From contig OZ023266.1 of the NCBI GenBank assembly GCA_964006375.1, positions 60,558,946 to 60,622,945 on the forward strand: DNA of 64,000 bases, read 5' to 3'. Made by a program: the position numbers and the translations under genes. The notes under the pieces were generated by a model. The model was not told where the DNA came from. It ran no database searches and worked only from the letters and a program-made list of their open reading frames with translations. The DNA comes from Tillus elongatus (Eukaryota > Arthropoda > Insecta > Coleoptera > Cleridae). Positions 35,991 through 47,199 of this stretch are shown one piece after another (position 1 is the first letter of the stretch; each line of letters begins with the position of its first letter).

Positions 35991-36629
35991 TATCCATGGT
36001 ATTAACTTTGATTATGTTATGCCAAGAAAAAATTATTTAATTCCACCTTGGGCTACTGTTAATATTGTTTTGAATGTAGATATGATAAAATATAGAGTTG
36101 GGAAAATTCCCATTTGACGAAAATTCCCAGAAACTTTCCATCGAAAATTCCTGAAACTTTCCGAAAGTTTAACTAAATAAAAAGTATTGCAGTACCATAT
36201 CTTGGGGTTACTTTGCCACGATTTTGTCATATATTTTTGAATAACTTCCAAACCAAAGACAACATCTTACAAGGCTGACGATATGTGGTATATCTCACTT
36301 CAGGATACTCGTAGACTTATTTACAATTGTCTGGGCATTCAAGATTATTTTCTATTAATTTTTTTAATGGCCGGGCAAAGTTACCTGTAAGAAGTGTTAC
36401 TTTGCCCACTGGCAATAAACACGTAGTTACCGGTATTTAACTGCAGTTTAAAGCAAAGTTGTACAAGGGTTACTTTGCCCGCATAGAAGCCACAAAAAAT
36501 TTCCGCATGGAAGAAGTTTTTGAGATGTCCAAAAAAAAACACAAGTTTATAAACTATTATATTTATTTCAGTGCATCTTGCTTTAGCAAAAGATATGATC
36601 AACAAATAGGTACAATCAATATCACAACA

Positions 36630-36634
36630 TATAG
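36630..36634. repeat. BEL target-site duplication TATAG, left copy
   Basis: TATAG immediately before the 5' LTR, repeated at 43472-43476. Confidence 0.9.
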
Positions 36635-37146
36635 TGTTAAGACAGTTCAAGATGTAGTGAATAATTGTCTATTTCCTGTATCAGGGTGGTCAATTTTGCG
36701 AAGTGTTTAAGACAGTTCAAGATGTAGTAAATAATTGTCTATTTCCTGTATCAGGGTGGTCAATTTTGGGAAGTGTAACGTGTGTGATCATCTGCATCTG
36801 ATGTGGCGTGGGGATAGTGCATAGAAACTAAAGACTATAAGAACACAACTGCATTTTCATGTGAGACAGTCACAAATGTTTTAGCTTTAGGTACATTTAA
36901 TATAGTATAGTTCAGTTAGTAATGTAGTGTATATAAAATCTAGTCAGTTCCAGTTAATTTATAAAATAAAATGACTCATCCACGTTAGTAAATAAGTGTT
37001 TGTTCTTTGGTCTTGTATCCGAACCAGCGTGTAACGCAATTAATTTAATACCAATAAATACCACTCCGTCTCAATCGTTAACAAAACAACAAAAACATTG
37101 TTTTTAAAATATACAGTCCACTGAATTCGAAGGTGTGTATTAAACA
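36635..37146 (+). repeat. 5' LTR of the BEL/Pao element (512 bp)
   Basis: It starts TGTTAAGACAG and ends TATTAAACA. It contains a 70-bp tandem duplication (units start at 36641 and 36711), a TATAAAA box (36932-36938) and AATAAA (36965-36970). Compared by eye, it differs from the 3' LTR by about five substitutions and a 2-bp indel. Confidence 0.93.
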
Positions 37147-37147
37147 T

Positions 37148-37164
37148 TGGTCCTTACGAACCGG
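37148..37164 (+). promoter_or_regulatory. Putative tRNA primer-binding site
   Basis: TGGTCCTTACGAACCGG begins one base after the 5' LTR. Its complement ends in CCA, as expected of a tRNA 3' end. The tRNA identity is not assigned. Confidence 0.6.
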
Positions 37165-37797
37165 ATAAATATTGTTAGTTGTGCTGGATCAAGATCAAGA
37201 ATAGAAATTGAAGAAAACATTACGGAGTGTAATAATTTTCAAATTATAATTCAATTGGTATGGTAGTCCAGTAGTTTATGGAGTTGAAAATCAAGGTTGC
37301 TGGATATCCTGGAAATAATTTAATACCTGCCAAGGGTGAGTTCCTTTTCATTTAGTTATTCCTTTAATGCAAATTGATTTGTCTGGTAAACTGTACTTGA
37401 TATTAAAGATACATTATATAGATAATTACTGATTAATTATAATAGCTGTAACTTGTAACCGTCGTTGGAAATTTTATGTTGAAAAACGGTTGCAGGATAA
37501 TTTTTCAGTTGAATTAGGTATCGTGTTGACCGAATAATTTGATATTTGATTTTAAAAAAGGGAAGGTAAAATAAATTAAAGGTGTACAAGTTATTTCAAA
37601 TAGTTTCAGGAGTTGTATCGAATTAATTTAGAATATTTTAATAGCAATTTTCTCTGGTAAAGTATTTAGAAGAAAAAATATTAAAAGAAATTGCTAATTA
37701 TTGGTAAAATATAATAGATACTGCTTGAACTACATAAGAGGGTTACCTAAGTATTAAGATATTTTCTTACGTTAAAACTTAAAATAATAATAATATT

Positions 37798-40700
37798 ATG
37801 GATCAATTAATAAAGCAACGTAGTGTTTTAAAGGGTAAACTCACTAGTTTCTCTAAATTTTTAGATGAACTTCAACTTAGAGTTGATGCTAATGAGGAAC
37901 TAAGTAATATTTCCATTACAACACTAAAGAAAAGGTTGAATGATTCACAGAATTTATTAGAACGGTTTGAAGCAGTTCAATTTGAAATTGATTCGGAGCA
38001 ATCCGCTGAATTAAATGTAGATGAGAGAGATGACTTTGAAAATAGATATTACGAAGTACTATCTAGAGCAGAATGTATGTTGTCCTCTATTACTAAAATG
38101 CAAAAACAAATATCTGGCGTAGAACTCAATAATCAATCCAGACCAGCGTCACCTGCGTTATCGCAGAGTAATTACGCAATTGCATCTACTCAAGTTCAAA
38201 GCGCAATAAAGCTTCCCACTATACAATTACCAAAGTTCTCAGGAAAAAGTGAAAATTGGCTAGAATTTAGAGACTTGTTTATAAGTTTAATCGACAGTAA
38301 TGAAAACTTAGATAATATTCAACGCTTTCATTATTTAAGAGCAAGTTTAGACGGTGACGCAGCGCAAATAATTAAAACTGTAGATTTTTCATCAGAAAAT
38401 TATTCATTGGCTTGGGATTTACTTAAACAAAGATATAATAGCACTAGAGTTTTAGTTCACAATCATGTAAAATCATTGTTTAACTTAGAATCAGTTGCTA
38501 AAGAGTCATCTTCTAAACTTAGACATATGTTAGATACAGTATCAAAACATTTACGTTCTGTAAAGGGTCTAACTACATCTGAATTATTGGGGGAAACACT
38601 TATAATATATTTAGTTACTTCAAAATTAGATGCAATTTCACTTCGTGAATGGGAACAGTCAATACAAAGTGAAGATCTACCGTCATTTGATAGTTTAAAG
38701 GTATTTTTGAAAAATAGGGCTGACTTGTTAGAAACAATTGAAGTAAAACATAATAAACAAGAGAAATATAGAACTGCAAATTCTGTTGTAACAACAAATC
38801 AGTTAAATTGTACTTATTGTAAAGCAGCACATGCCATATGGGCATGTCATGAATTTAAAAAACTTTCTCCTTTGGAAAGAAAGAAAACTGTAAAAAATTT
38901 AAAATTATGTATTTTGTGTCTGAAATCGGGTCACTTTATTAGCAATTGTACGTCAAAATATTGTTGCAGTCAATGTAAGAAAAGGCATAACATTTTATTA
39001 CACGATGAAACCAAAGAAATGCAATCAGTTAATGCGTTTTCATGTAATATGACGCAAGTTTTGCTACCAACTGCTTCAGTCAAAGTGGCCACTGCTGATA
39101 AGCGAACACATTACTTTGCTCGCGTACTTTTAGATTCAGGTTCGCAGTCAAATTTTATTACTGAAGGCTTGTGTAAAAAACTGCAATTAGAAACTAGTCA
39201 AACAGATATTACTGTGCTAGGTATTACGCACTCTACATCTAAGGTACAATTAAAGTGCAGCTTAGAAATTCAGGCACGTTATAATAATTTTAAGCTTAAT
39301 AGTTCTTGTTTAGTTGTACCAAAAATAACAAGTACTCTACCTGCGTATAAAATCAGGCTACCAGATCTGAAAATTCCTGCGGGGCACAATTTAGCAGATC
39401 TGGATTTTCATAAACCAGGGGAGATAGATATATTACTTGGGGCTAATCATTTTTGGGAATTGCTCTGTGTAGGACAAATTAGCTTAGGAAAACATTCGCC
39501 CATTCTTCAAAAGAGCAGGTTAGGTTGGATTGTCTCAGGCCCCATATCAAGCAAATTTATTAAACAAATAAATTGTAACTTTTCTCAAGTTGATGAAATA
39601 CAAAAACGGTTAAGTAGATTTTGGGAAATTGAGCAAGAAAGTAATATTAGACCACTATCTGCAGAAGAAACAACTTGTGAGAATTATTATGTCGAAACTA
39701 CTACACGAAACAAACAAGGTAATTTTGTTGTTTCGCTTCCGATGAAAGAATCTCTTGATAAGTTAGGTGAATCACGTGACCAAGCAGAAAAAAGATTTTT
39801 AGCGTTGGAACAGAAATTATCTAAAAATAATTTTATGAAAGACCTTTATGTAAAGTTTATGGACGAATATATCGCTTTAAACCACATGACTGAAGTTACT
39901 AATAAAACATTTGATATGTGTTATTATTTACCGCATCATGGGGTTTTTAAGGAAGGTAGTTGTACAACAAAATTAAGGGTGGTGTTTGACGGGTCTGCGA
40001 AAACTACTTCCGGTTATTCCTTAAATGACTTACAAATTGTAGGCCCTACAATACAACCGGATTTGTTTTCTAATTTAATAAGATTTAGGGAAGGACATTA
40101 CGCGGTGTCTGCCGATATAGAAAAAATGTACAGAATGGTGCTTGTAAGACCAGAAGATAGATCACTTCAAAGAATCTTGTGGCGATCAAGCTCTAGTCAG
40201 CCAATTAAAGAATATAATTTAAACACTGTTACATATGGGACTGCCGCAGGCCCTTTCTTGGCTATTCGAAGTCTTTTCCAACTTGGTATTGATATCGAAA
40301 ATTCACATCCAGAATTATCAGTTATAATAAAACGAAATTTCTATGTAGACGATTTATTATTTAGTACAAATAATCTTGATCAGGCTAAAGAAGTATGTAA
40401 TTTTTTACCTGAAATATTATCAGAAGGTTGTTTTTTGTTACGTAAGTGGATTTCTACTGATCCAACAATTTTAGAAGGTATAGAGGAGGAAGATAAGCAT
40501 CCAAATTTATTAAACCTTGGTTTGCATGAAAATACTAAAACCCTAGGTTTATTCTGGAATAATAAAACTGATAATATAATGTATTCTATTACAAATTCAG
40601 CTTTAAAGGTAGTTACAAAACGGGTTATACTGTCTGAAATATCACAAATATTCGACCCGCTAGGATTATTAAGTGCAACAACAATAATTCCAAAAATGCT

Positions 40701-42909
40701 ATTACAGGATCTTTGGAGAGAAAAGCTAGAATGGGATGAATCAGTTTCTTACATGTTGTACACAAAATGGTGTAAATTTCGCGATCAATTGCCGCTATTA
40801 AATAATTTAAAAATATCTAGACATATTACATGCAAAGATCCTTTAACTGTTGAACTTCATGCATTTTCGGATGCCAGTATCAAGGCCTACGGAGGCTGTG
40901 TATATATTCGATCGGTTGATAAAGATGGTAATGTGTTTGTAAATTTGTTATGTGCTAAAAGTAGAGTTGCTCCAGTTAAACAACAAACATTACCTAGACT
41001 CGAACTTTTAGGTGCTTTGTGTGTAGTCAAGCTAGTAGATAAAATACGAAAAGAATTAAACATTCAAATTAAGTCTTGTACATTTTGGTGCGACTCAACA
41101 ATTGTGTTGGGATGGTTAAAAATCCCTACTAATAAATTAAAAACCTTTGTTTGCAACAGAATCACTCAAATTTTAGAGATTACTGAAAATGATACTTGGC
41201 GTCATGTTCCGACAACATCAAATCCTGCAGACCTGGTATCTCGCGGTGTGATGCCTTCAGACTTATTATATTTCAAAATATGGTTTCATGGGCCAGCGTG
41301 GCTTTTGAATAATCATTCTTGTTGGCCCACTTTAAAAAACGTAAGTTCAGATCTTCCAGAAGTGAAAAAGGAAACTGATGTTTTAGTTAATATTCTTAAA
41401 GATAGTGAAATAGATGTATTTAATTTTAGTAGATATAACGATTTAAGTAAATTAGAACGAATTGTGGCACGTTGCTTTAGATTTAAGAATAACTGCATTG
41501 GTTCCAAAGTAGATCGAACAGTCGGGCCATTAATGCCCATTGAAATTAATAATGCGCTAATGTGTTTAATTAAAAGGGCACAGTTGGAATCGTTCTCCTT
41601 AGAGTTGCAAGCTTTAGGAAATAATAAAGAAATTCCACGGAAATCAAATATTTTGAGTTTAAATCCGTTTTTAGATTCAAGCGGAATATTAAGAGTAGGC
41701 GGTAGGCTAAGTAACTCTAATTTTAAATTTGATAAGTGTCACCCAATTTTATTGTCAGGAAATCACAAACTAACAAAATTAATTTTTTTAAGAGAACATA
41801 AAAGATTACTACACGTTGGACCACAGCAATTGTTAGCTTCTATTAGAGAACGGTTTTGGCCTACATCAGGTAGGAATATTGCCAGACAGACCGTTCATCA
41901 GTGTATAAATTGTTTTCGTGTATGTCCAAAAATAATTAACCCAATCATGGGAAATTTACCAGTATCTCGAATACAACCTGCATTGCCATTTGAAACTGTA
42001 GGGGTTGATTTTGCAGGTCCATTAATAATTAAAGATCGAAAGGGGCGTGGTTGCAAGACCTCAAAGGTTTATATCTGTATATATGTGTGCTTTGTTACGA
42101 AAGCTGTGCACCTTGAACTGGTCAGTAGCTTATCGACTGAATCATTTATCCTGTCACTTAGACGTTTTGCATCTCGAAGAGGCAAACCGTTGCATATTTA
42201 TTCTGACAACGGTACAAATTTTGTTGGGGCAAATTCAGAGTTGATTGAGTTAACAAAATTTTTAAATTGCAAAAGAGTTGATATTATAACGTCTTGTGCG
42301 AACGAAGGGATAAATTGGCAATTTAAACCGCCATCATCACCTCACTTCGGAGGGTTATGGGAGTCAGGGGTACGTTCCTGTAAAGCTCATTTAAAACGGG
42401 TTGTAGGTAATGCAATATTAACTTTTGAAGAAATGTACAGTTTGCTTGTACAAATTGAAGCAGTCCTTAATTCCCGACCTTTGTCACCTCTGTCATCAGA
42501 CCCAAATGATTTGAACCCTCTCACTCCTGCTCACTTTTTGGTAGGAAAAGTTTTAACGTCAGTTCCTGATCCAAATGTTACAAAAATTCCTGAGTCGAGG
42601 TTATCTGTGTACCAAAAAATTCAGCAGTTTAATCAGCATTACTGGAACAGATGGAGCAAGGAGTATATTTCCGAACTTCAACAGAGAACTAAGTGGCGTA
42701 GCCGGCAAGGTGAATTAAAACAAGGTGCAATGGTATTAATTAAGGAAGACAATCTGCCACCTCTGCGGTGGAAACTAGGAAGGGTGATCGAGTTGCACCC
42801 AGGTCAAGACGGCGTCAACAGGGTTGCTACAATTAAAACTTCCAGTGGTAACATAAAAAGGGCATTTTCAAAAATATGTCCTTTACCAATTGAGAAAACA
42901 TTAATATAA
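37798..42909 (+). CDS. BEL/Pao Gag-Pol polyprotein (1703 aa)
   Basis: A single frame without stops. A coiled-coil Gag start (1-110) is followed by a DUF1759-like Gag core (about 140-290, LPKFSGKSENWLEFRDLF). Cys knuckles lie at about 337 (CTYCKAAHAIWAC) and 372 (CILCLKSGHFISNC). The retropepsin-like DUF1758 protease has its catalytic Asp at about 446 (LLDSGSQSNF). The reverse transcriptase has YVDD at about 849. RNase H begins about 1022 (FSDASIKAYGG). The integrase has a H2C2 finger (about 1335-1375), Asp in VGVDFAGPL (about 1400), Asp in YSDNGTNF (about 1467) and Glu in QIEAVLNSRPL (about 1555). A DUF5641-like C-terminus ends it (about 1610-1700). No envelope gene follows. All catalytic residues I checked are present. 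Confidence 0.95.
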   Translation: MDQLIKQRSVLKGKLTSFSKFLDELQLRVDANEELSNISITTLKKRLNDSQNLLERFEAVQFEIDSEQSAELNVDERDDFENRYYEVLSRAECMLSSITKMQKQISGVELNNQSRPASPALSQSNYAIASTQVQSAIKLPTIQLPKFSGKSENWLEFRDLFISLIDSNENLDNIQRFHYLRASLDGDAAQIIKTVDFSSENYSLAWDLLKQRYNSTRVLVHNHVKSLFNLESVAKESSSKLRHMLDTVSKHLRSVKGLTTSELLGETLIIYLVTSKLDAISLREWEQSIQSEDLPSFDSLKVFLKNRADLLETIEVKHNKQEKYRTANSVVTTNQLNCTYCKAAHAIWACHEFKKLSPLERKKTVKNLKLCILCLKSGHFISNCTSKYCCSQCKKRHNILLHDETKEMQSVNAFSCNMTQVLLPTASVKVATADKRTHYFARVLLDSGSQSNFITEGLCKKLQLETSQTDITVLGITHSTSKVQLKCSLEIQARYNNFKLNSSCLVVPKITSTLPAYKIRLPDLKIPAGHNLADLDFHKPGEIDILLGANHFWELLCVGQISLGKHSPILQKSRLGWIVSGPISSKFIKQINCNFSQVDEIQKRLSRFWEIEQESNIRPLSAEETTCENYYVETTTRNKQGNFVVSLPMKESLDKLGESRDQAEKRFLALEQKLSKNNFMKDLYVKFMDEYIALNHMTEVTNKTFDMCYYLPHHGVFKEGSCTTKLRVVFDGSAKTTSGYSLNDLQIVGPTIQPDLFSNLIRFREGHYAVSADIEKMYRMVLVRPEDRSLQRILWRSSSSQPIKEYNLNTVTYGTAAGPFLAIRSLFQLGIDIENSHPELSVIIKRNFYVDDLLFSTNNLDQAKEVCNFLPEILSEGCFLLRKWISTDPTILEGIEEEDKHPNLLNLGLHENTKTLGLFWNNKTDNIMYSITNSALKVVTKRVILSEISQIFDPLGLLSATTIIPKMLLQDLWREKLEWDESVSYMLYTKWCKFRDQLPLLNNLKISRHITCKDPLTVELHAFSDASIKAYGGCVYIRSVDKDGNVFVNLLCAKSRVAPVKQQTLPRLELLGALCVVKLVDKIRKELNIQIKSCTFWCDSTIVLGWLKIPTNKLKTFVCNRITQILEITENDTWRHVPTTSNPADLVSRGVMPSDLLYFKIWFHGPAWLLNNHSCWPTLKNVSSDLPEVKKETDVLVNILKDSEIDVFNFSRYNDLSKLERIVARCFRFKNNCIGSKVDRTVGPLMPIEINNALMCLIKRAQLESFSLELQALGNNKEIPRKSNILSLNPFLDSSGILRVGGRLSNSNFKFDKCHPILLSGNHKLTKLIFLREHKRLLHVGPQQLLASIRERFWPTSGRNIARQTVHQCINCFRVCPKIINPIMGNLPVSRIQPALPFETVGVDFAGPLIIKDRKGRGCKTSKVYICIYVCFVTKAVHLELVSSLSTESFILSLRRFASRRGKPLHIYSDNGTNFVGANSELIELTKFLNCKRVDIITSCANEGINWQFKPPSSPHFGGLWESGVRSCKAHLKRVVGNAILTFEEMYSLLVQIEAVLNSRPLSPLSSDPNDLNPLTPAHFLVGKVLTSVPDPNVTKIPESRLSVYQKIQQFNQHYWNRWSKEYISELQQRTKWRSRQGELKQGAMVLIKEDNLPPLRWKLGRVIELHPGQDGVNRVATIKTSSGNIKRAFSKICPLPIEKTLI

Positions 42910-42961
42910 ATTATGGTTTATTTTGTTTGTTGAAACTAAGTTGTTTCAAAAGCGGCCGGCA

Positions 42962-43471
42962 TGTTAAGACAGTTCAAGATGTAGTGAATAATTGTCTATT
43001 TCCTGTATCAGGGTGGTCAATTTTGCGAAGTGTTTATGACAGTTCAAGATGTAGTGAATAATTGTCTATTTCCTGTATCAGGGTGGTCAATTTTGGGAAG
43101 TGTAACGTGTGTGATCATCTGCATCTGATGTGGCGTGGGGATAGTGCATAGAAACTAAAGACTATAAGAAAACAACTGCATTTTCATGTGAGACAGTCAC
43201 AAATGTTTTAGCTTTAGGTACATTTAATATAGTATAGTTCAGTTAGTAATGTAGTGTATATAAAATCTAGTCAGTTCCAGTTAATTTATAAAATAAAATG
43301 ACTCATCCACGTTAGTAAATAAGTGTTTGGTCTTTGGTCTTGTATCCGAACCAGCGTGTAACGCAATTAATTTAATACCAATAAATACCACTCCGTCTCA
43401 ATCGTTAACAAAACAACAAAAACATTTTTTTAAATATACAGTCCACTGAATTCGAAGGTGTGTATTAAACA
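42962..43471 (+). repeat. 3' LTR of the BEL/Pao element (510 bp)
   Basis: It has the same boundaries (TGTTAAGACAG ... TATTAAACA) and the same internal 70-bp duplication as the 5' LTR, and is followed by TATAG (43472-43476). Confidence 0.93.
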
Positions 43472-43790
43472 TATAGTCTTACGTACATATGAGTTTTTTA
43501 AATGCACAGGCACGTTAAAAAATGCCACTAAATATTCACTAGGAAAGTATTAACATAATTTTAATCAAAACAAATTTTCTGAACAAGAAAACTAAAAGGA
43601 ACATTCTTAGAGATCATTTGTTTTTTATAATCAATACATATAAAGGACAATACTTTCTGGGCTAATATACCTACAGAAAAACAAATAAAAAAATGTGCTA
43701 ACAGAAAAAAATAAACAACTTTCTGCCCGTTCGAATGTGTACTGAACTTTGCATATTCTAAAATCAGAGCAAATTTTTCAACTTATCCAA

Positions 43791-45537
43791 CTAAAGTTTA
43801 TAGGCACTGAGATCACAGTTGAATTTCTGAATTCCTCTGCGATATTCAGTTGGTGCTCCCAAAACCTCAACAATGTCCTGTTCTTTGGTTAGAGAAATAT
43901 CGTCTACCTGAGGGAATGTAAATAAATTTTCATTTGGCTTGAATTTTCTCATGAATTTTACGTTGTATTCATCGTCATAGATAGCTAACGCAACTCCAAT
44001 GTAGTGTTTAAGAGTTTTCTTGGTGACAAATTGGACTACAACAAAATCGTTAATTCTTGGCGTCTGTAGATAGCTTGAAATTCCGTTTTGGTCGCCTACT
44101 TCTGTTTGGTCTTCGTCTTCTGAAAGTTCTGGATCTACTGTTTCTATTATATTATCTGACACATTCATGTCATTTTCTGGGTTTTCTTCTGGGAATAATT
44201 ATTCAAAGGCCACAGACTTTCCAGCAGTAACTTTGACCATTTTTTTTCCTTCCTCTAGATGCTATTGTAGAGGATCTGGGACTTCTAATTTCCTTCAAAT
44301 AATCCAGCACTGCGTTGTCAATTTGATCGTTAACATTTTCTCTCAACTTTTGTTGTGGGAGCCTTTTAATAACTTGTTGAGGATCTAGCGGAATGATTCC
44401 TGTTGCCCTAAAAACATTCTTAATGGTCACTTCTTGATTTATTTGAATTTTGTCCATCAGAATCTTCAACAACGAAGGAAATGATGTTTTATTGACACAG
44501 CTCTCTCTTGGATTTCTTGTTTTGTAGTCTGTCATTATATCCAACAAGTTTTGAGGGATTTGAAATATCCCACATCCAGTGGTTGAGTAAGGTGTGTTGA
44601 ATGTGGAGGTAGGAAAACGAATCGAATATTATTACTTTGGCAGGACCTAAGAACTTCAATATTGAGATGTGATGATAAATTATCCCCTATAATCACTTTG
44701 AGACCTGACCTTGTACGACTCCATGGAATCGCTACCTTCTCAAACCAGTCCAAAAAAACAAACAGAGTCAAACCAATCCGACTTTGTTCTGTTGAATTTA
44801 GCACCTTTTGGACCATCAATTAACCATCGGTCATACAACCGTTCAGCTTTGTACACGACATATAGAGGAAGCATTTCACCAGCACCTGTCGCACAAAACA
44901 TAATGGAAACTGATGACTTAGAAAAATTCATCATCCGTTCTGCATACTTCATCCCACGACGAAAAATGCACTTCCTAGCCCCAGGATCGCCTGTGAGATT
45001 AGTTTCGTCATAATTAAGGATATTCTCAGGTGGAACATCAGCGATACTGTCAGAAAGATTTTGGAAGTAGGTTCTAAGTTCCTCCTCACTTTTTTGAGCA
45101 CGGACATATTTAATATTTTGGCACGCACGCTGTGATAGTCTAGCGCTGTGTCTGTTGATAAAGAAATAGCACCAATCGTTTCCTGGTGTAGTACCGTCTT
45201 GAAACTGTTTTATGCGTTTGCCTTGCTTTTCCAAATAACTTTTGACGATAATTTTCAAATCAAATTTGGTTAGAGGTGCTCCGAACTCAGCACTTGCAGT
45301 TAATAAATCGACAAAATGACGTTCCTCAATTTCGGTGAGCGCTGTTTGTCCACCGACGGATCCCATATGTTTTTGTCGATGCTTATTCCAAACCGTTTTT
45401 TTCCTAATATGAAAATTGTCCGCGGCCTCTTGATAGGATAGACCTCGTTTCACAGCTTGAACAGCTTTACCCAAGTCATCTTCTGTGTAGTCTTTGTACC
45501 TTCTACACCCAACTTTTCTTACATAATTTCTTGGCAT
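43791..45537 (-). pseudogene. Pogo/Tigger-like transposase (psq HTH + DDE_1), four frames
   Basis: The start is taken at 45537 (MPRNYVRKVGCRRYKDYTED). The N-terminus has a pipsqueak/CENP-B-type helix-turn-helix (AVKRGLSYQEAADNFHIRKK). The first catalytic Asp is in ILNYDETNLTGDPG. A frameshift at an A7 run near 44755 leads to VIIGDNLSSHLN (second Asp) and PPHSTHLTQPLDVGYFKSLK (third Asp). A second frameshift near 44545 leads to NPRESCVNKTSFPSLLKILM and FRATGIIPLDPQQVI, and a third change near 44245 to an acidic C-terminal tail (DPELSEDEDQ). All three catalytic Asp are present, but the breaks make it inactive. Pogo-type proteins cut at TA sites and bind their TIRs through the HTH. Confidence 0.85.
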
Positions 45538-46389
45538 AATGAATATATCTGCAATGAAAGAGTATAGATACAGTAATATCGCCTCATATAACAAAATTAA
45601 AAAATGTAATTATTTCAAAAATTGTTTCAAAATAAATCGTTGGGTTAAGTCACCCCAAGGTGGAGGCTATTTAACAACAAAAATCATGTAACACACAAAG
45701 ATACAGAAATATCAGCGTAATTTTTGGTATATTGAGGCCCAGGCGTATAATATCCGACATGGTAGACTTAAAGCGACAAAACAATGTTTTAATTCTCTTC
45801 TAGGTCCGTTAGCATTTTACCATCACTAAAGTATGCAGTTTTAGGTAAATACTTACATGGCTCCTGTTACGTTCAGACACGTCACATCAAGTTCGCATCA
45901 GCGCTAGTCAACAAGTGAAGTATCTCGGTTTACAACTTCACTTCACGCGATTAAATCGGCGTTGCCATTGTTGCAAATTTGTTTATTTTAAAATATTTCA
46001 GTTGCGTGTGCAAAGTGACCCCCTGGGGCAAAGTAACCCCAATACACGGTACTAATAAGATATGGAAAAAAAAAATTACTAACTACAGGCAAAATAAAAT
46101 CAATATTTCACCTATAAAAAACAATTGCGAAAGCAAAAAACACAAATTAAGAATTTTTTTTCTAACGAAACAAAAATAAGTGTTATTGGCATATAAAAAG
46201 AACTTTTTATTTACCTATTTCATTTTAAACTTCTCTAAGATTGATGTCTCTTCGATAGTTTATTAAAAATTGTAATTTTGGTACCGAATCTACAACAATG
46301 GTATTAATAGCCTTTGATGCGTACTGGGTTCAGGAGATGATTTACTTCTTGAACTGGTTTGGATATATTATCTGGGTTTTCATTAATCA

Positions 46390-46920
46390 TTTCTTGTTCT
46401 AATCTCTCCTGGTACTAGTAATTTTCATATTCATTAATTTCTTGGTTAAATGCATCTATTTCATCTTCATGTTGTTCATCTGTTATGTAAAAGATATCTT
46501 CTTCACTTAGTTCACCTTCAGATGTATCATTTTTGCTTTCTATTCAGGCAGCAGGTTCAATTCCACTTAGTCTATTAATCTTGTTTGAATTTTATCTTCA
46601 AATTATTTATGGCTCTTTCATCGACAAAGAACTGAAAATTATGTTTTATGAAAATAATTTTTTCTCTAGTGGAACCTGTCGTCTATTCTCTTTACTGTTG
46701 TAATATTAGAATGTAATCTAAAATTTCGGTCACAGCTACCAGTAGTGGTGGCTGGCATTGATAATAGCCTTTTTCCTATTTTCATAAGAGCTATATTTGG
46801 ATAAAATCCAGTCCACCATGTTATTGATGAAATGTTGGCAGTTACTCCCCAATATGCCTTGTTAGAAAAAATGCTTCTCAGATATATATTCAACAAGGTT
46901 TTTGAGAAGCTCTGTTTCAT
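46390..46920 (-). pseudogene. hAT transposase C-terminal remnant, second family
   Basis: The minus strand reads NKAYWGVTANISSITWWTGF, then YPNIALMKIGKRLLSMPATT and TGSCDRNFRLHSNITTVKRI, continuing past a stop as RKNYFHKT. This is a decayed hAT dimerisation region (WW..Y..L..iA.rlLsmpaTta..ERnFS...iH...R.rL). The family SER is degraded to SCD. Acidic sequence downstream (SEGELSEEDIFYI) fits the family C-terminus. It differs from the hAT at 26.1-27.6 kb. Confidence 0.65.
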
Positions 46921-47199
46921 TGATGCTCACTCAGAAAACAAATTAATGCCTAGAAAACGTTTCAGAAATGGTTTTTAGAAACATGAAATATTCACTAGTA
47001 AGTTACCAAATGTTTTTTATTCATTGTGAAAACGACCCATGTCCTCCCTAAAATTTGTTTCATTGAAACATTTCAGTTGAATGTTTCAGTAATGTTTCAA
47101 AACTTACCTGCGCAATGTTTTCAGAAAGTTGCAGGAATGTTTCTGATCAAAGTAATGATACCCCCTCTAGAATGCAGTAGCGGCTCGTGCCTTAATGCA

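Larger units (their letters stand above)
36635..43471 (+). mobile_element. Intact BEL/Pao LTR retrotransposon
   Basis: Two near-identical LTRs, a primer site, a 650-bp leader and one uninterrupted polyprotein frame, flanked by the TATAG duplication. It is inserted in the left arm of an old pogo/Tigger element. With about 1% LTR divergence by eye count and an open frame it is probably recent and may be active. The bases just before the 3' LTR (AAAAGCGGCCGGCA) are not the usual long purine run. Confidence 0.94.
36190..46062 (-). mobile_element. Pogo/Tigger-type DNA transposon, interrupted by a BEL/Pao element
   Basis: The ends CAGTACCATATCTTGGGGTT (36190) and, on the other strand, TAGTACCGTGTATTGGGGTT (46062 inward) match. 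Both are followed by ACTTTGCC, so the inverted terminal repeat is about 28 bp. Subterminal GTTACTTTGCC motifs recur at 36204, 36404 and 36470, with further variants near 36380 and 45642. The transposase remnant is at 43791-45537. Removing the BEL insertion (36635-43471) and one TATAG leaves about 3.0 kb, the right size for such an element. A clear TA duplication is no longer visible. Confidence 0.75.

Noticed and set aside
36459..36710. A gene spanning the pogo arm and the 5' LTR (83 codons)
   Set aside because: It crosses the precise insertion boundary at 36634/36635 and is therefore a chance frame.
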